From Strongylocentrotus droebachiensis (taxonomy: Eukaryota > Echinodermata > Echinoidea > Camarodonta > Strongylocentrotidae), in the NCBI GenBank assembly GCA_035222895.1, contig JAVYIG010000896.1:310001-374000 (forward strand): 64,000 nucleotides of DNA, written 5' to 3'. This document shows positions 22,692 to 36,900 of this stretch, piece after piece (within the stretch, counting starts at the first letter, position 1; each line of letters starts with the position of its first letter). The notes under the pieces are model-generated. The model saw nothing but the letters and a program-made list of their open reading frames with translations. It was not told the origin of the DNA and did no database searches. Made by a program: the position numbers and the translations under genes.

Positions 22692-25600
22692 TACATACGT
22701 CACGAGGCGGAGAAAATTCAGATTGCCGGTTCTCTACAGATCCGTTTCAATATAATAAAAAGGGTAAATAGTTACGTTTGAACCAACATGTGCACAGTAA
22801 TTAATTTTCTTTTGCATTATTTGATGACCCTATTCAATGCACATGCATCGCTTGCATGTTTGTTCAGTCGAGGACATTTCCACCGCTTCAACGCTTCAGC
22901 TTGATGCTCACAAAATACATAACTTCTGTTAACGAAAACCCAGTTCAAGTAACGAGTTATTCTGGAGAAAACTCGAGTAGATATAAAATAAAACAGCGTT
23001 ATAAGATAAAACATGCAGTCGGTATCCGTCATTCGAGTTTGAGGGGGAAAAGGGAGAATAGGGCGACGAATCTCCGCTAAGTCCGTTAAAAGTGAGAGAA
23101 AAAACTGGGGCAAAGCATAATGTGAAAATGATTGGATAGCACTCTTCCCTATATTCGTGCCGAATTAGCTTCTCTATTGCGAGCTCTCGGCTTCTGATGA
23201 ATAAATTGGGAAATATGAGTGTTTGCACAACATCGAAACAAAAAAAACACCAAAACAATAGATCGTGCAATTATGGAGTGTTGGATATTTAGGTTAAACG
23301 TCTGCGTAAGTCTTTTTTTAAGAAGGCGTTAATCTAAACCTATTGGAACTCAGGGGATTTCCAATTAAGATTGAGGAGATGAATTTACAGGTAGGCAGAT
23401 GGCCCTTTGGGTTAGTGGATTGGCAGGAAAGAAACAGATAGAAAGACAGTCATGGTGAAATGGGGTAGAAGCAGAGGTAGAGAAATAGAATAGAGAGATA
23501 GAGAAAGAATGGGAGGGAGATGAAAAGATAGAGCGAGAGAAAGAGAGAGAGCCGAAGTTGAGACGAAACAGCAACCTGCAAAACAGATTTTGGGATGACA
23601 TTCAAGATAATGCATTTCTGGGAAGTGATTTAACTTGGGGGGAAATAGAAAGCAAAGGCTATTACTAGGAAGTTCTAACTGTGCTCCGTTTGTTTTGCCA
23701 GAGAGAGAGAGAGAGAAAGGGAGAAAGAGAGAGAGAAATAAAAATACAAGAGGGACACAGATGGGGAAGAAGATTAAAGAGGGCACTATTTATTTCATAT
23801 TTTGACCAAGGAATTTAGTGGGTGTTGTTTTAGAAGCGGATTGCTCATCTCCACGATCATGTCGATGCACATTTTCTGCATAATCTTGGCAATCTTTGAA
23901 ATTCTATCTCGTCAAAACTTTTTTTCCCTCAAAGCATTTCGTAATATGATCTTGATACGGCCAAACTGTCGGCATTAGATGTATTTTCTTTCAATTTGAC
24001 GGATAAGGAATTAGAAAGTAATTATCCAGGGAATTAATGTCCGACATGAAGGATGTATTAGCCGGTGGCTGTCCGTCTACGAGTAGTTGGCCGAGAGGCT
24101 AATGTCCTGATACCTCTATAATTTTCTCGAAATGGAAAATTTCAAGAAGTGTATTGGCGAAGATGCTTGTAAAGTTTGAGGGACTTTCGTGGTGGCGTCT
24201 CTTGGGTATGCAAATAAACCGAAAGGAAGATGAGATGAGCAGAGGTTCATGGTTTCACGAGTTTGATGGGCTTTCGCGCACCTTAATCCTTCGCCAGCAA
24301 CATGCATAAGCAGAGAAATGCATATAGCAGAGGAATGTCAAACCACGATAAGGCATCGGGTCCGTTATCGAACCTCTTTCAAAAGCTTGCGGTTTAGTAG
24401 TATATAGCAGTTTGCAGAACACATTTGACACAAAGGCAGTACAAAAAAATGAAACAAATAAAATCTATGCATTAATATGGCACAGCTTTTATATCGTGTA
24501 GTATATTTCTTTCAGCGTTTTCAATTCAGATTTATATTGATTAATTTCATTCCTTACATAACAAGTAGTCTTGCAAAAATAATATGTATAAATAAAAATA
24601 ACTGAAACAAACTTTTAAAGATGAACTTCCCGGATGATTGCGTGGCCAGCTTTCTTTCAATGTTCGAGCCTTGGAAATTATGGCAAATATATTGTTGAAA
24701 TCGCCAATTTAATATTAAACCTAATTATTTGACCAGTAATTGACAACTTAACACAAATTCATTCCTAGAAAAGAGTCGCAAAGCATATGTTCCAACCGTT
24801 TGCATTTACCCTGAAGTTTCCGATGCAGGCGTGCAGTTATAAAAGGAGTATATCTATACCGTCACTCCTTCTGTTCATCTTCAAAGCGTGCATGATAGCC
24901 TCTGGCATGAAATTAAGCTCACTCCGTTTCCAAACTTGACAGGATTTTCGTCTAGAATGAGCATCTTTGGGGATCAAATGGAAACTGTAATCCACACCGT
25001 AGTTGCACGTAAGTTTTTACTGTCACGAGTATTGGGGAGAGAGTGTTTGTTCAAAACGGCTTCTGCTAACCCTTTTTTCTGGATCTAATCACTGTCCTAG
25101 TATGAAAGTTATCAAGTCGAAAATGAGGTTGACTACGTGTTTTTTCACATTCGTGTCTCATTAAGATTGATTTGCGAAATTTGAGATTTATTTTTTAAAG
25201 GGTTGTACTATGACGAGATTACGTGTCTTTACCGTGGTCTGACTCGGGGCCAATCGGGTATAAATCGTCTACGGACGACGCGACCGCAGTATCCAATTGC
25301 GTGCAACATACGCGAAACCGAAGCGTGAAGAGAACTTCGGTCTCTTTCGCAAACGCTAGCGTGCGCTGACCATTAATCAAGTCCATTCGTTTACGTGCAG
25401 TTGTCCATACAAAGTCTTAGATGGCGTTAAACAGTATTTGCCATACTACACGCCCTTTAAAAGAACATTTTTATTATTCTCGTTTGTAGTCTCCTAGGTC
25501 ACTGATTGCACGTTTGTAATACTCATATGGGATATTTGTTATGATTTTGATTTGATTGGATAATCCGAAGATTTAGTAAAAGCTTGATAGAGACGTCCAA

Positions 25601-25954
25601 TAATAGCAGCAAACAAGTATACATATTTCAATAATAATAGTGTTAATCATGCACATTTAATGACGATTACATTTTGTATACGGCGCTATATGCATGTGGA
25701 ACACTCCCATGAATCTTATACAGGTATTGCCATCGAAACAATTTAAAAACCAATCCTAAATTTGCTTCTTTCCAGAATTTGTAATAAAGTCACCAGGTGT
25801 AGACAATGTACTGGCATAATTCCTCAAAAATGGTGGGCAAACCATAATAATGGATGCATAAAACAAGGTTCTTCAATAAAGTGTGGAGAACTGGTGCATG
25901 GCCATCTAGTATGGACAAGGTGAATCATCATACCACTTCCAAAGAAAGGCAAAG
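22692..25954. other. Intergenic, no gene supported
   Basis: Mixed sequence with impure GA tracts at about 23455-23560 and 23698-23740. Frames on both strands are short or Ser/Leu-rich microsatellite translations. Confidence 0.5.
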
Positions 25955-26325
25955 TGGAGGTGTCGTGGTCGAGTGGATATGTTACCGGACTGTGGATCCA
26001 GAGGTCCGCAGTTCAAGTCCCGCCACGTCGCTAATGTCTTTAGGCAAGACATTGATCTACATTTGCCACTCTCCACCCAGGTGTTAAATAGGTACCCGGT
26101 AGGATGCGAAAGTTAATGTGGTTAAACTTGAGAGCAAGTGTGCGTTTGTAAAAAAAAAGTCGCCTAGCTGGAATGCTCCCCAGCGAGTGGAGAATGTGCA
26201 GACATGCGGGTAAGCCTGCATCCGATGACCGGGGTAATATATATAATATTTATCTGCCAAGCGCTTTGAGAGGGCCTGCAGTCCTGAAATGCGCTAAACA
26301 AAAATGAACTATTATTTATATTAAA
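25955..26325 (+). mobile_element. tRNA-derived SINE
   Basis: The 5' head looks like a tRNA: GGTGTCGTGGTCGAGTGG contains an A-box-like motif, and GCAGTTCAAGTCCCGCC, some 40 bp on, contains the B-box. The body continues to AAGCGCTTTGAGAGGGCCTG and AAATGCGCTAAACAAAAATG, a typical SINE tail, ending in ATTATTTATATTA repeats. A relative with the same head is at 27465-27752 on the other strand. The promoter boxes imply Pol III origin. Confidence 0.75.
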
Positions 26326-26692
26326 GTCAAGTCCTGTCACGTCTTTCTCCAATTACTAACAAATTGAAATCAATACCACATTCAACATTCAAATATTGAC
26401 TTCCTATGTTCTCCCCGGTGGTTAAGTCCAAAGTCTGCTGCATCATATTACATTGCAAACAGCGTCTTCTGAGAGATTGTATTGAGCTGAACACCCCGGA
26501 ATCACAATTCATTGGTTTTTATTCAATCATCCGCTGATTCTTACGTCAATGAATGACTTGAACATAATTAGGTTTAAACTTGTCACTGTCAAACATAGAT
26601 TAATTGAATTAGATCTGTATTTATTGATTACAGGACTTGGTTAAAAACGTGGTCGTAGAAGTAGAGAAGGAAAAAGAGAGAGAGAGAGAGGG

Positions 26693-26735
<43 letters not shown>

Positions 26736-27464
26736 AAAGAGAAAGAGTGGTTCATGGTAAAATAAACTTATTTCATGACGACGAATTAGCATATAGTTGT
26801 AATATATATATGTGGCTTGCCACTATGAAAAAGAAAGGAAATCGTTGTAGCCAAATTATAATTTTTTTCTCCCAACATTCAAGGGACTTATAGTATGCAT
26901 GGTTAAAGGGAATAATACTTACTATTTCGATTTGTATACATACGTAGTTTGATACTTAAAAAGTGATTACAATCGTGCTTTTAACGAAACTAATCTAGGC
27001 ATCATACCGCCTTGTGACCAATCTTCAAACATAACGATCCATTACGCTCAAAGTATTACACATACGTACGGCCTTAATTAACGTTTCGTGTAGTGTATTT
27101 GGCGACGGGGGAAACAAACGTTGTTTGATTGATTTCGAGCAAGAACCAAATCCTTCAGCAAATGCCGTAGGATAGAGTAAATTAAGCAATCATACATCAT
27201 TCGCCTTCTTTCTATTCTTTTTAATGGATAGGTTATAGTCAGTTGCCTAACGACCTATATTAATTATGAGCGGAATGGACCTATTGTTCCTATCAATCTG
27301 GTAACAAGTTTTCAATTTCCATGCCGATTCCTTTTCAATACATTTTGCCACTACATTTTGATTAAATCAACTTCTAAACCCTTATAAACCTCGATTGTTT
27401 TACGTCATTCTGCAAAAGAAGTATATATTGTTAATAGATTCGCACACAGTTGATACAACCTAGG
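26326..27464. other. Intergenic with (GA)n
   Basis: A (GA)n tract at about 26665-26740. Otherwise unique AT-rich sequence with no gene seen. Confidence 0.55.
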
Positions 27465-27752
27465 GTAATTATAATAATAAAAATATATGTTCTTGTACAG
27501 CGCCCATGTCTGTAAACGTGCACTCCTGGTGATCCCACATTATTACCCCGGCTTGAGCAAGGTTGCCATTACGGCGCTCTAGCATTTCAATGATTTGATT
27601 CCTGCCAGTTACCCATTCATCTCACCTGGGTCGAATGTGGTACATTTCTGGCCAAAGGACATCAGTGCCGCAGCGGGACTCGAACCGCGAACCATGTGAT
27701 CCACATTTCCGCGACGAATCCACAGTCCACTAGACCATGACACCTCTACATT
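27465..27752 (-). mobile_element. tRNA-derived SINE (minus strand)
   Basis: On the minus strand the head reads GAGGTGTCATGGTCTAGTGG with CGGTTCGAGTCCCGCTGCGG downstream, so both A- and B-box-like motifs are present. The body ends in GGGCGCTGTACAAGAACATA followed by a TTATTATTATAATTA tail at about 27467-27485. The head matches that of the SINE at 25955, while the bodies are only partly similar. Confidence 0.75.
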
Positions 27753-30700
27753 TGAATTTTGAGAGACTGAATGATGGGCATTCGTTAGGGCCCTAATCGC
27801 TGGTCACAAATCCACCACATTTTAAATCCAAAACGGAATAATAAATGGTATTCTATGTTTGGTAGATATTTATCATCAATGCAGAAAACATATATGCATT
27901 CGGGAACCCTTTCTAAATTTGGTAAAGAAAAACAAATATCCTTTAGCAGCCACCAGTCTATCACATTTAGATGTAAACTTGATCATGAAAGCAATTTGCC
28001 AACCATGAACCCGACCACACACTACCAATAACACCCACACACACAGAGACACACAGACGCGCACACACGTTTTTGTTTGTCCAAAGTGAATGAGACGATT
28101 TGCAAGTCACCTTCGACATCAACAGTTGCCTTTGTCCAATTTTACGCTGGTTTAAATACATATTCCATCATATTAGTTCTTCATCTACTTGTATAGTAGA
28201 TTCAGAGCACGTTTCTGTTGGATATAGTTTTAGCTTTAGGACGACTTTAAGGAAACTCTATACTCTCCGAATCACCAATCTACCGAGTCTCCCAATCGGG
28301 AGCTGTATCATTCACGTTCACCCTATACCTGCGTGGATTACGCCAACGCAAGGTGGTGACTTATCTATCGTTGCTCGCAATAGTGCGCTTTGTGGCGTCA
28401 CCTGGATTCGTCGTGCCTTGCACATGGCATATATACATATGTACTGACATGCCTAGATGCACCTAGTCGATGAAATCGTACCTACTTCAGTAAACAGCAA
28501 TTGGACATGTACACATGAAGCCTGGGATCTGCGTCGGCCCAAAGGAAACCAAGAAAATCCCTTCCGAAGAAAACAAGAAGCAAAGCCGGATATTATTCTC
28601 CATCACTTCCATCTCCTTCGTCCTCACAAGCTATATATAAATATACAGGTCCAATCCTTGTCTGAGAATGGAATCCCTTAGGGAGAGTATTACTCACACA
28701 ACTATCATTTAACTTGAAAAACTCCCAGAGGATAGGTAGAAAATCTGTTGTTCAATAAAGAAAATTGGAAATACGAGCATCTCGCTCGTATTGAAAATGT
28801 AGGATCTCTTGTTGACGTAAGTAATGCCTCAATATAATACATGGGCCTTTTATTCATTATTTTGTTTGTTGGTTGTTTTATCTGAAGTTGTTTCGTTATA
28901 TTTTGTTTTGAATGAATAACACTCATGTAAAATAAATATTGATGATATGAAAAGCTGCTAGATTTATTTCACTACAATCAACATGTACAAGCTAATCATT
29001 ACGTGCTGCTAATTTCACATGAGGTGTTTTTTCCTGACGTAGAACTGCGGCATTGAAAACCATGATCTCTGGCATCATACCAAAATGAGTGAGAAAAACA
29101 AAACAGTGCACACTTTCCGTTAAAAAACTGAAGCATTGACTAATTGCCTTCAGAGAGATCAGCGCGTGTACTACAGATCAAATAATCCTTACTAAAAAAG
29201 CTGTTAATTGAATCAGGACATGCACTACTCATTCAAAACAATCTTTGCGATAAAACTCACTCACTCTCTCTCTTTCTCTATCTCTCCCTCTCTGTCTCTC
29301 TCTCTGTCTCTGTCTCTCTCTCTCTCTCTATGTCTCTCTCGTTTGTATCGCGTCAGTACTGCACCAGTCGCTGACGCAAAAGACGTCATGTGTTCAACAA
29401 AATATGTTATAGTTAAATTTTCAACTTCAGTTGATTTGAGTACAACCGAAATGAATACAGGGACAGAGCAGTGAAGGTCTTCTAAATCATGGACATATTA
29501 TGGTCAAAATGGGGATGTTCTGAAGTAATTGGCATCGATCGATATATGGATATTTTAATTTGACATAATAGTCACGTGATCATAGTGTGAACAAAATGTC
29601 CAAGGAAGTAGAAAATATCCTTCCGTTTTGTAAAGATCATCAATTATTCTTCGATCAGAATTTACAAAGATTTAAACATTTTTTGAAGATTTATTCAAGG
29701 TTTGTAGTAAATGTTATGGTTAAATAATACCAAAACATTGTTGTGCAGTGATTGTTTGTTTGTTTGTTTGTTTACATGACTGTTAAAGTAAACATGTATA
29801 TTCTTGTAAATAAGCAAACAGGGGACTAAAGGCTTTAAGCCCCCTCCGAGGGACTAGGTAATAAGGATCAATGCCTAACAAAAGGGCATTTGGGCATCGA
29901 CTTGTTTTCGAAACCCGAAACCTTCCGTTTATGAGAGCACTGTTCTTGAAATTGGTTAAATGAATGATTTGATATCCAATGTATCATCATGATAGTTGTC
30001 GAATAGGCTAATTTGCGAATCCTAGATCGATTTTTCTAAAGCAACACTTTTATAACTTCGATAACTATTTACATTTTACCAAGTGACTGTCTGATATGTC
30101 TGCGTTCCCGGCAAACCTGAAGATATTTTAGACGGTGTCTTTGAAAAAGTCATCAAATTCTTATGTTTTACAATCGGAAGTGTTTTATTATGTTTTAGCT
30201 GAATGCTATCATATGAAAATCAAGTAGACTTTCACGTCCTGGAAATTCTCGGAGGGTTAACGTGAATGTCCGAAACAAAGCAGGAGATAATATCCCTGGA
30301 ACAATAAGAAACAAATGGATACAAAAATAAAGAGGCCTAAATAAATAACAAACAACGACCAAGAGTGGTGTCTAGTTTCTCGTGCTATTGCTGTTTAAAT
30401 CTTGTCATCGAAAGTCTTGATTTTTAGCCCCGGGTATAGGTTTAATGTTTGTGCGATAGGCAATTCCTCAATATTTGGGGTAATTTCATATAATTCCAAC
30501 TAGACACAGGTCCTGATGGAAGAAATTGAATGAAAACAGATCTTCTTTGCCAACGGCAACCACAAAATGCTCGTTTCCATATCAGGAAAAATACAAAAGG
30601 AAAAGGGTCTCTGCCAGTTTTTGAAAAGTAATCAGGAACCACAAAGTTTTCTTAATTTGTTAAAACGTCAACAAACACAAAGTGATCATGAAATTAGAAG

Positions 30701-33189
30701 AGATTTGATATCTCATCCCGTATTTTTAAAGGATAATCAACAGTTCAACTGTACAAGTCTTTTTAAATGCTGATGATTCACATTGCCAGATGCGGGGAGT
30801 TTAACTGTTCTGAGTAAACTTGCTGCAGTGACAATACAATAACATTATATTAGAAATTCATTCGATACAAAAATTGTAATACATATTAAGCATTCAACTG
30901 CATATTGTACGATTCATGCAAGAACACAGTTCACGAAGCTTCTAACTAAACTGTATGGATATCCAATATGATCATAATTATGCTGGCATGTATTGCCTAT
31001 GCGGTTCACTATCACAATTGTTGTTAGCGAAGATACACCGTATCAGCTGAATTGAACAATTAAGGAACCTTGGAACAAAATTAAAATCTCCTCAACATTC
31101 TGCCTCAGTCTTCCCATATTTCTTCTTACTTTTAGCCTCTCTCTCTCTCTCTTTCTTTCTCTCGTTATGTTTTTGTGTGTTACTTTCTCTGTCTCTCTGT
31201 TTCTCTCTCTTAATGCCTCCTCCTCTCTCTCCCTCAATTATTTTCTCCGTCTACGTAATTTGTTTTTCTCGACACCCCTATCATTCTTCACTCCACAACA
31301 AACGACAATCAATTTGCGCAGCCAAAATAATGGACGGCCGCTTCGTGTTGCAAATATATCATGATCGAACTTCATTATTGAAAGAGGTGGAGAACCCGTC
31401 CAATGAAAAATATACAGACACCTTTACCAAAATTAAATCTACTCTAAAAATTTCATGTAAGACTAAACGCCAGCGCAAAAGGCAAGGATTGAGTTCCACA
31501 ATTTAAACATTGGAATGCCGCTTTGGTATGAAATTTACGTGACCAAATTACAGCGATCTCATCAGAGAGATTATTTTGTATAAATAAACACTGTGAGCAT
31601 TCTTCACATCAATCCTGTGAAGATGCGTTTGTAAACTTAATTTTACCGGCTTGAGATGGGAGGTGGGGGTGCTAAATAATAATTTTCGGGTCATTACATT
31701 TTTTTGAACAAGTGAAGCGAGCAAGTCCAAAAACACGATGAATCTTCTTGATATAGTGATATTCATTACTTAACAACAACAAAAATAACAATATCAACAC
31801 AGAATAGTAAAAGTGGGTTCTGTATAGCTCACATGTTTGTCAAATTCGACAATCCCGGCCTTCCGCAATTACGCGTGGATTATCAATTTTGTCAGATTCC
31901 CATAAAGTTTAGTTATTGAAATAGTAGATACGATATTGACCAATAGCATGATCAGGTGACGTTTGTCTGACAAATTCAGCCTCGCCAATCTCCCCCAACG
32001 ACTGTAAATTAATCCTTCAATTGCAACCATCATTGGCAAGGCTAGATCAAGTACAACATAGTACAATGTAGTAAATGAAGGAAATTAAGGTAACACGAAT
32101 CGCATCTCCTACAGGTTTACGACTCTGGGCATGGTCAGTTTCGCATAAAACCACACGTTGCTAGCGAGGTGACAAACGCACACAAAAGTCAAGGATAATC
32201 TTCAGCCCTAGCGGGCAACTTGATAGTGATGAAAGACTGCAGGCTTACTTTTTGAGGGCTTTTCTCGATGTGGGGATATCATGACCTCTATCTGATGGTT
32301 TCCCTGGATCACATTGAATGTCAATGGCAGAGGGAATCCTTAGATAATTAGGCCCCCAATTGCGTCAGCAAAAACTGCCCCGTAGCAGAAAGGATACATT
32401 TTCTCTACTTCAATTTCTCCTTTGTATATTAAGAAGAGGTAGATGTGCACGCATACTCTGCTTCTTATTCGTTTCTTTTGAACTAATCAAGGATAACGAT
32501 GTTAGCCCCCTCCCCTCTTTTCTCACCCCATGCTTGTGATCTGTATAACTGCCCATCTAGCAGGCAACTATCATGATTACCTGGAAAACTTTTTTCATCC
32601 AACTGAACAGTAGACGATTACATCTCTGGACAACATTCCTCCATCTGATGAGAGACTTTTCTGAAATAATTATTTTTCCTTTCAAATTCCCATACTATTT
32701 ACAAAAGACTGTTTAGCCCTTCCCCGCAAATACTCTCAAATCTGAACGTAACTTTTTACCTCGTGTACATATTGCTTGATTTTGTCATCGTTTCCATACC
32801 TTCAATTCCTATTTTCATTGTACACTGTCTTTAACTGCTTTATTAATCTGCACTCTACACTTTACACTCTGATCACGGTTTAGATGTTTTCACCTCGTTC
32901 TAGCTTCGATTTCCTAAATTTCCTGATGTTCCTCTGCTTTATATCTCTTTTTCGTACTGTTTCATACAATGCCTTTGTCATGCGATCGTTGATGTCGGAT
33001 CATATCCAAGTCTCAGTGACGGGAGATCAGACACCACGCGTAGCCTTCGGGAAATGTAATGACTTATATTAGGAACGTGTGTGAAGAGGTTATCATTCTC
33101 CGATGAAAAGCTTCCATACAGATATTGTGACGACTTGCAAAGGACGAAAACTATAGAATTAGGAATAAAAGAAAGCGGTTACGCCTTGT
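27753..33189. other. Intergenic with CT microsatellites
   Basis: (CT)n tracts at about 29260-29342 and 31135-31235, and (GTTT)n at 29752-29775. The 60-115-codon frames show no recognisable domain. Confidence 0.5.
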
Positions 33190-33850
33190 TGCGCCCAAAG
33201 CGTCGTTTTGATTGCTTTTATACCTGAGATCAAACAAGCAGGTGAAGGCAATGAGTACATTTCCCAGTATATTCTGAATTGACTCTTTGTAGAAGATCAC
33301 TCTCACACGGTACGTCAAAACAGCCACGTCAGTTGCTGACGCATCCCTACGTCAGATAAATGACGCATCATGTGGACCTCGGACATTATGCTGGTGTACA
33401 CGAGGCGCCGTATCGACTGCGTTTATACCTAGTACATTCGCCAATAAACCAAAACGGTGTGTACATTGTTCATTCTGTATTGACTCTTCGTAAAAGATCA
33501 CTCTCATACGGTCCGTCAAAAAGACGCGTCAGTTGCTGACGCATCCCTACGTCATGTAAATGATGCACCATGTGGACCTCGCACATTTTGCTTGGTGTAC
33601 ACGAGGCGTTTCTTCGATTGCGTTTATACCTAGTACATTCGCCAATTAATTAAAACAGTGTGTACACCGTTCATTCTGTATTGACCTTTCGTAGAATAAG
33701 ATCACTCTCACACGGTGCGTCAGAAAGCCGCGTCAGTTGCTGACGCATCCTTACGTCAGACAAATGACGCATCGTGTTGACCGGGCATTATGCTCGGTGT
33801 CCACGAAGCAATATTTCGATTGCTCTATAACCTGCTTTAAGAAATCCGAT
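33190..33850 (+). repeat. Tandem array, about 201-bp unit, three full copies plus partial upstream copy
   Basis: The anchor ATTCTG-ATTGAC recurs at about 33271, 33472 and 33673, exactly 201 bp apart. A partial copy precedes it from about 33190 (AAGCGTCGTTTTGATTGC, TTTATACCT). Each unit has GATCACTCTC, the palindrome CGTCAG-TTG-CTGACG, CTACGTCA, ATGACGCATC, TGTACACGAGGC and TTTATACCTAGTACATTCGC. A weak echo (GGCGCGTCA, CGCTGACGCAG) continues near 33950-33980. No coding frame is seen. Function is unknown. Confidence 0.85.
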
Positions 33851-33989
33851 GGAAATTGAAAGATATAGTAAACGCACCATTGATTAATCAACTCAATATT
33901 TGCAATATGTATTTCGCCTTCACATCATGTATGATGTCTCACTCCTTGGGCGCGTCAACAATCCTCCAATATCCTCGCTGACGCAGTCC

Positions 33990-36900
33990 TGTGCCAGGAG
34001 TTAATGTTTAGGCATTCATCTCTTCGCTTTTGTTTATTGATTCTACGTAGCGAATAGACGAAGCTTTTGCCGTATTTCCAGTGACAATTCAAATCTCTAT
34101 TTTCGTTCTTCAGTTTGTTCGTAGTACTTTGCTGGGGTTGGAGTGTAATCGCTTCCTTTTACCGTTGATGCCTCGTTACAATCAGGTAATATAAACAAAA
34201 CAACTATTATACCGGCCCTATACAATTATCCATGTAACATCCTTCATTCCAGAATCTTCAACTTCTTCTTTTCCCCAAAAGGCAATGAATTTTAAACTTT
34301 ACGGTACCAAAAATAAGGCGTCCTAACCACCGCCCTCATCCATTTTATTGCGATATTCAAATAGGAAGGGTTGAACAAATAATAGTTTCCAGGTAAGACC
34401 TTATTGGTAATTTGCGTTTTCCATCAAGTACGCTTTGGGGTCGACAAATTTAGGGGAAAACAAGTCGATTGCTTATTTGCGTTTCATTTCAAGGCAGTTC
34501 TGAGAAATATAAAACTGAAGACGAAGCGGAATTGGTCTTCATGTAAATCACTTCACTTGTATTTCATGAACGGGTGCGATGGAAATGCCAATGTTCTTTT
34601 CGAAGTAGTGAGCCATTAGGTCGGTGAACTGTCGTTAGTGAAAGCTCTCAGTCAGGAAAGTATGTTGGCAAGTAATACTTAGGATATGCTTTGATCCAGT
34701 CTTATGCTGTTGTTTTTTGTTTTTTTACAATAATATTTTAAAAAAGTACAAGTTCGTTGTTCAATTTTCCGAAGTAAATACATCAGGGCCATTTCAACTT
34801 GTTGTTAATTAACATTGAGCGTCAAGAACCCACTGCACTATTCGTAGGAGAAGGAGGAACCCCGGTGTAGTGGTCCACCTGCACACCCCAATTACGCCTG
34901 GTATATACGGCATCTGCAAGAATCCTCAGTATTGAAGAAGGCAGATTATCTTGAAGAAGAAGAGGAAAAGCACAAGAAAATAATGAGCAGAGTCTGATTT
35001 CCCTGTCCTCGGTACAGCTATAAACATGTCAGATGCCCCCAACAATTTGAACCTAAGAAAGACTAAAGGGTAAAAGTGGATAATTAGATAAATTTGATTT
35101 TGTCAACGTTAAAGCCATTCAATATTATGAGTGCACGGTGTCCTTACCAATGCATAGTTTATTGCGCTGCGATTGATGTCATTAATAAAACTCTAATTGA
35201 AATTCGTAGTTTGCTCCGACAGCCAGCGCGGCCATGTTTGTCATTTAGTCCGTTTTGATAGGCGGACTGAGTGTACTTTATTAGTTCGACCATTCCAAAA
35301 GAAAAATTAAGTTTACCGAACCATTGAGCTTGTCAATTAAATCATGTCAATATTTTGAGGATAATTGCATGACCAAACTAATAATAGATGATCTCATTAA
35401 ATAACCCTTCATCCCACTGTAGTGATGCTTGGCAACTAAAGTTAGGTGAACATGATATATATAGTACGATGGTTTTTCAGCACAATGAAAACGTTTTGTG
35501 ATCGAATACGTGCAAAGTGTATCGTATGACAATATCACATTCCATACATGAATGAATATTATCTAATAAAGCTTCATATAAATATATATTCCTTAAGGTT
35601 TTAGATGACAATATGTGGGGGGAAGCATTATGTTGTACGGGGGTACCTTGCTCTCAATTGCCCTTTTCGTAAGAAAAGCATAACAATACTTGTCTTCTTC
35701 GTAATACAATTTTGTACCTTGTTTTTGGTCGTTGAACGTTCCTTGCAAAAAAGTGATTTGGCTTGGTTGATACCAGAGTATTTTCCATCATGACCCGACT
35801 TGTTGCCATGGTGACGGCTCATCCTCTAAATCTTCTTGTCATCCAAACCACTTTGAATTTCCTCATTAAGCAGAAGAGAACACCTTGCTCGCAGCAGCCA
35901 AGACTCGCATACAAAATACGCCGAAGTTATTGTGGATAGATGTCTGAAAAGCCGCTCAAAAGCCACCCTCGTCTAAATTAACCTTATTTATTCCCCGCGC
36001 GATGCAGAGGGGGATAAAGAAAGCTGATATGGTTATGAATATTGATCGATTTATAATTCCAGTGAGCCACACTTCAGACAAGGGAAATAGGCAAGCCAGA
36101 CATAAGCCTGTACAAATATCGCGTCGAGAAGAAGAGATTGTATACAATATAAGTGTCTGTTTTATTTAAATGATTCTCGCATGAAACAGAGCGGAATAAT
36201 GCGGTTTAGTGGTTTATTCGGAGAGATCGTATATAATATGAAAGTTTTTAGTTTTGTCATGATCCACGCATGCCAATTGGAAGGAACAACGCAGCAAAGT
36301 TGTTCATTCACTTGATTTTGGATTGAGAGGTCAGGTGTTCGAAGCCCTACCTGGTTTCCATGTCCTTTGACATGTGGGTTGCACAAGTAGAGCGAATTCT
36401 TAAGAGGCAAATTCATTAACAAAACGATAACGCTAAACGTAGGAAAATAAAGTGGAAACAACAATGTTACTATTTTCATACGTGCTTTAGCAGTCACGCA
36501 AAACAAAAGCTCTCAAATTAGTATTCAATACAATCTGAGAATGTATTCTATTATTTAGATCTAATAGGAATAATTAATTCCATAAATTGGGGTAAAAAAA
36601 ATATTCCACCTTTATGACCAACAGTGTATGAATTTAATATATATAATCTACGTTTATCGTGTGTGAAAGAAAATATGCATCTTTAACTGCTAAACATGTT
36701 TCAATGATAGCTTAAACGAATATATCATAGTGTATCCCTAGGAACAGACTGTACCCAAAATCTGAGATTGTTTGTCACGAACATGAAACTCAAAGAAGTG
36801 CAGAAGGGTCTTTCCTCCCACTTCTAAATGTGCGATGCAATCTAATCCATTTTATTCACTCGCCATTAAAAAAAGGCAGCACTATCGTGACTAACAGATT

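Noticed and set aside
33190-33850. CRISPR-like direct repeats
   Set aside because: The repeats are adjacent 201-bp units without unique spacers, in a eukaryotic context.
36270-36370. Possible tRNA/SINE head (GGTGTTCGAAGCCC, B-box-like)
   Set aside because: No A-box at the right distance and no stems or tail recognised.
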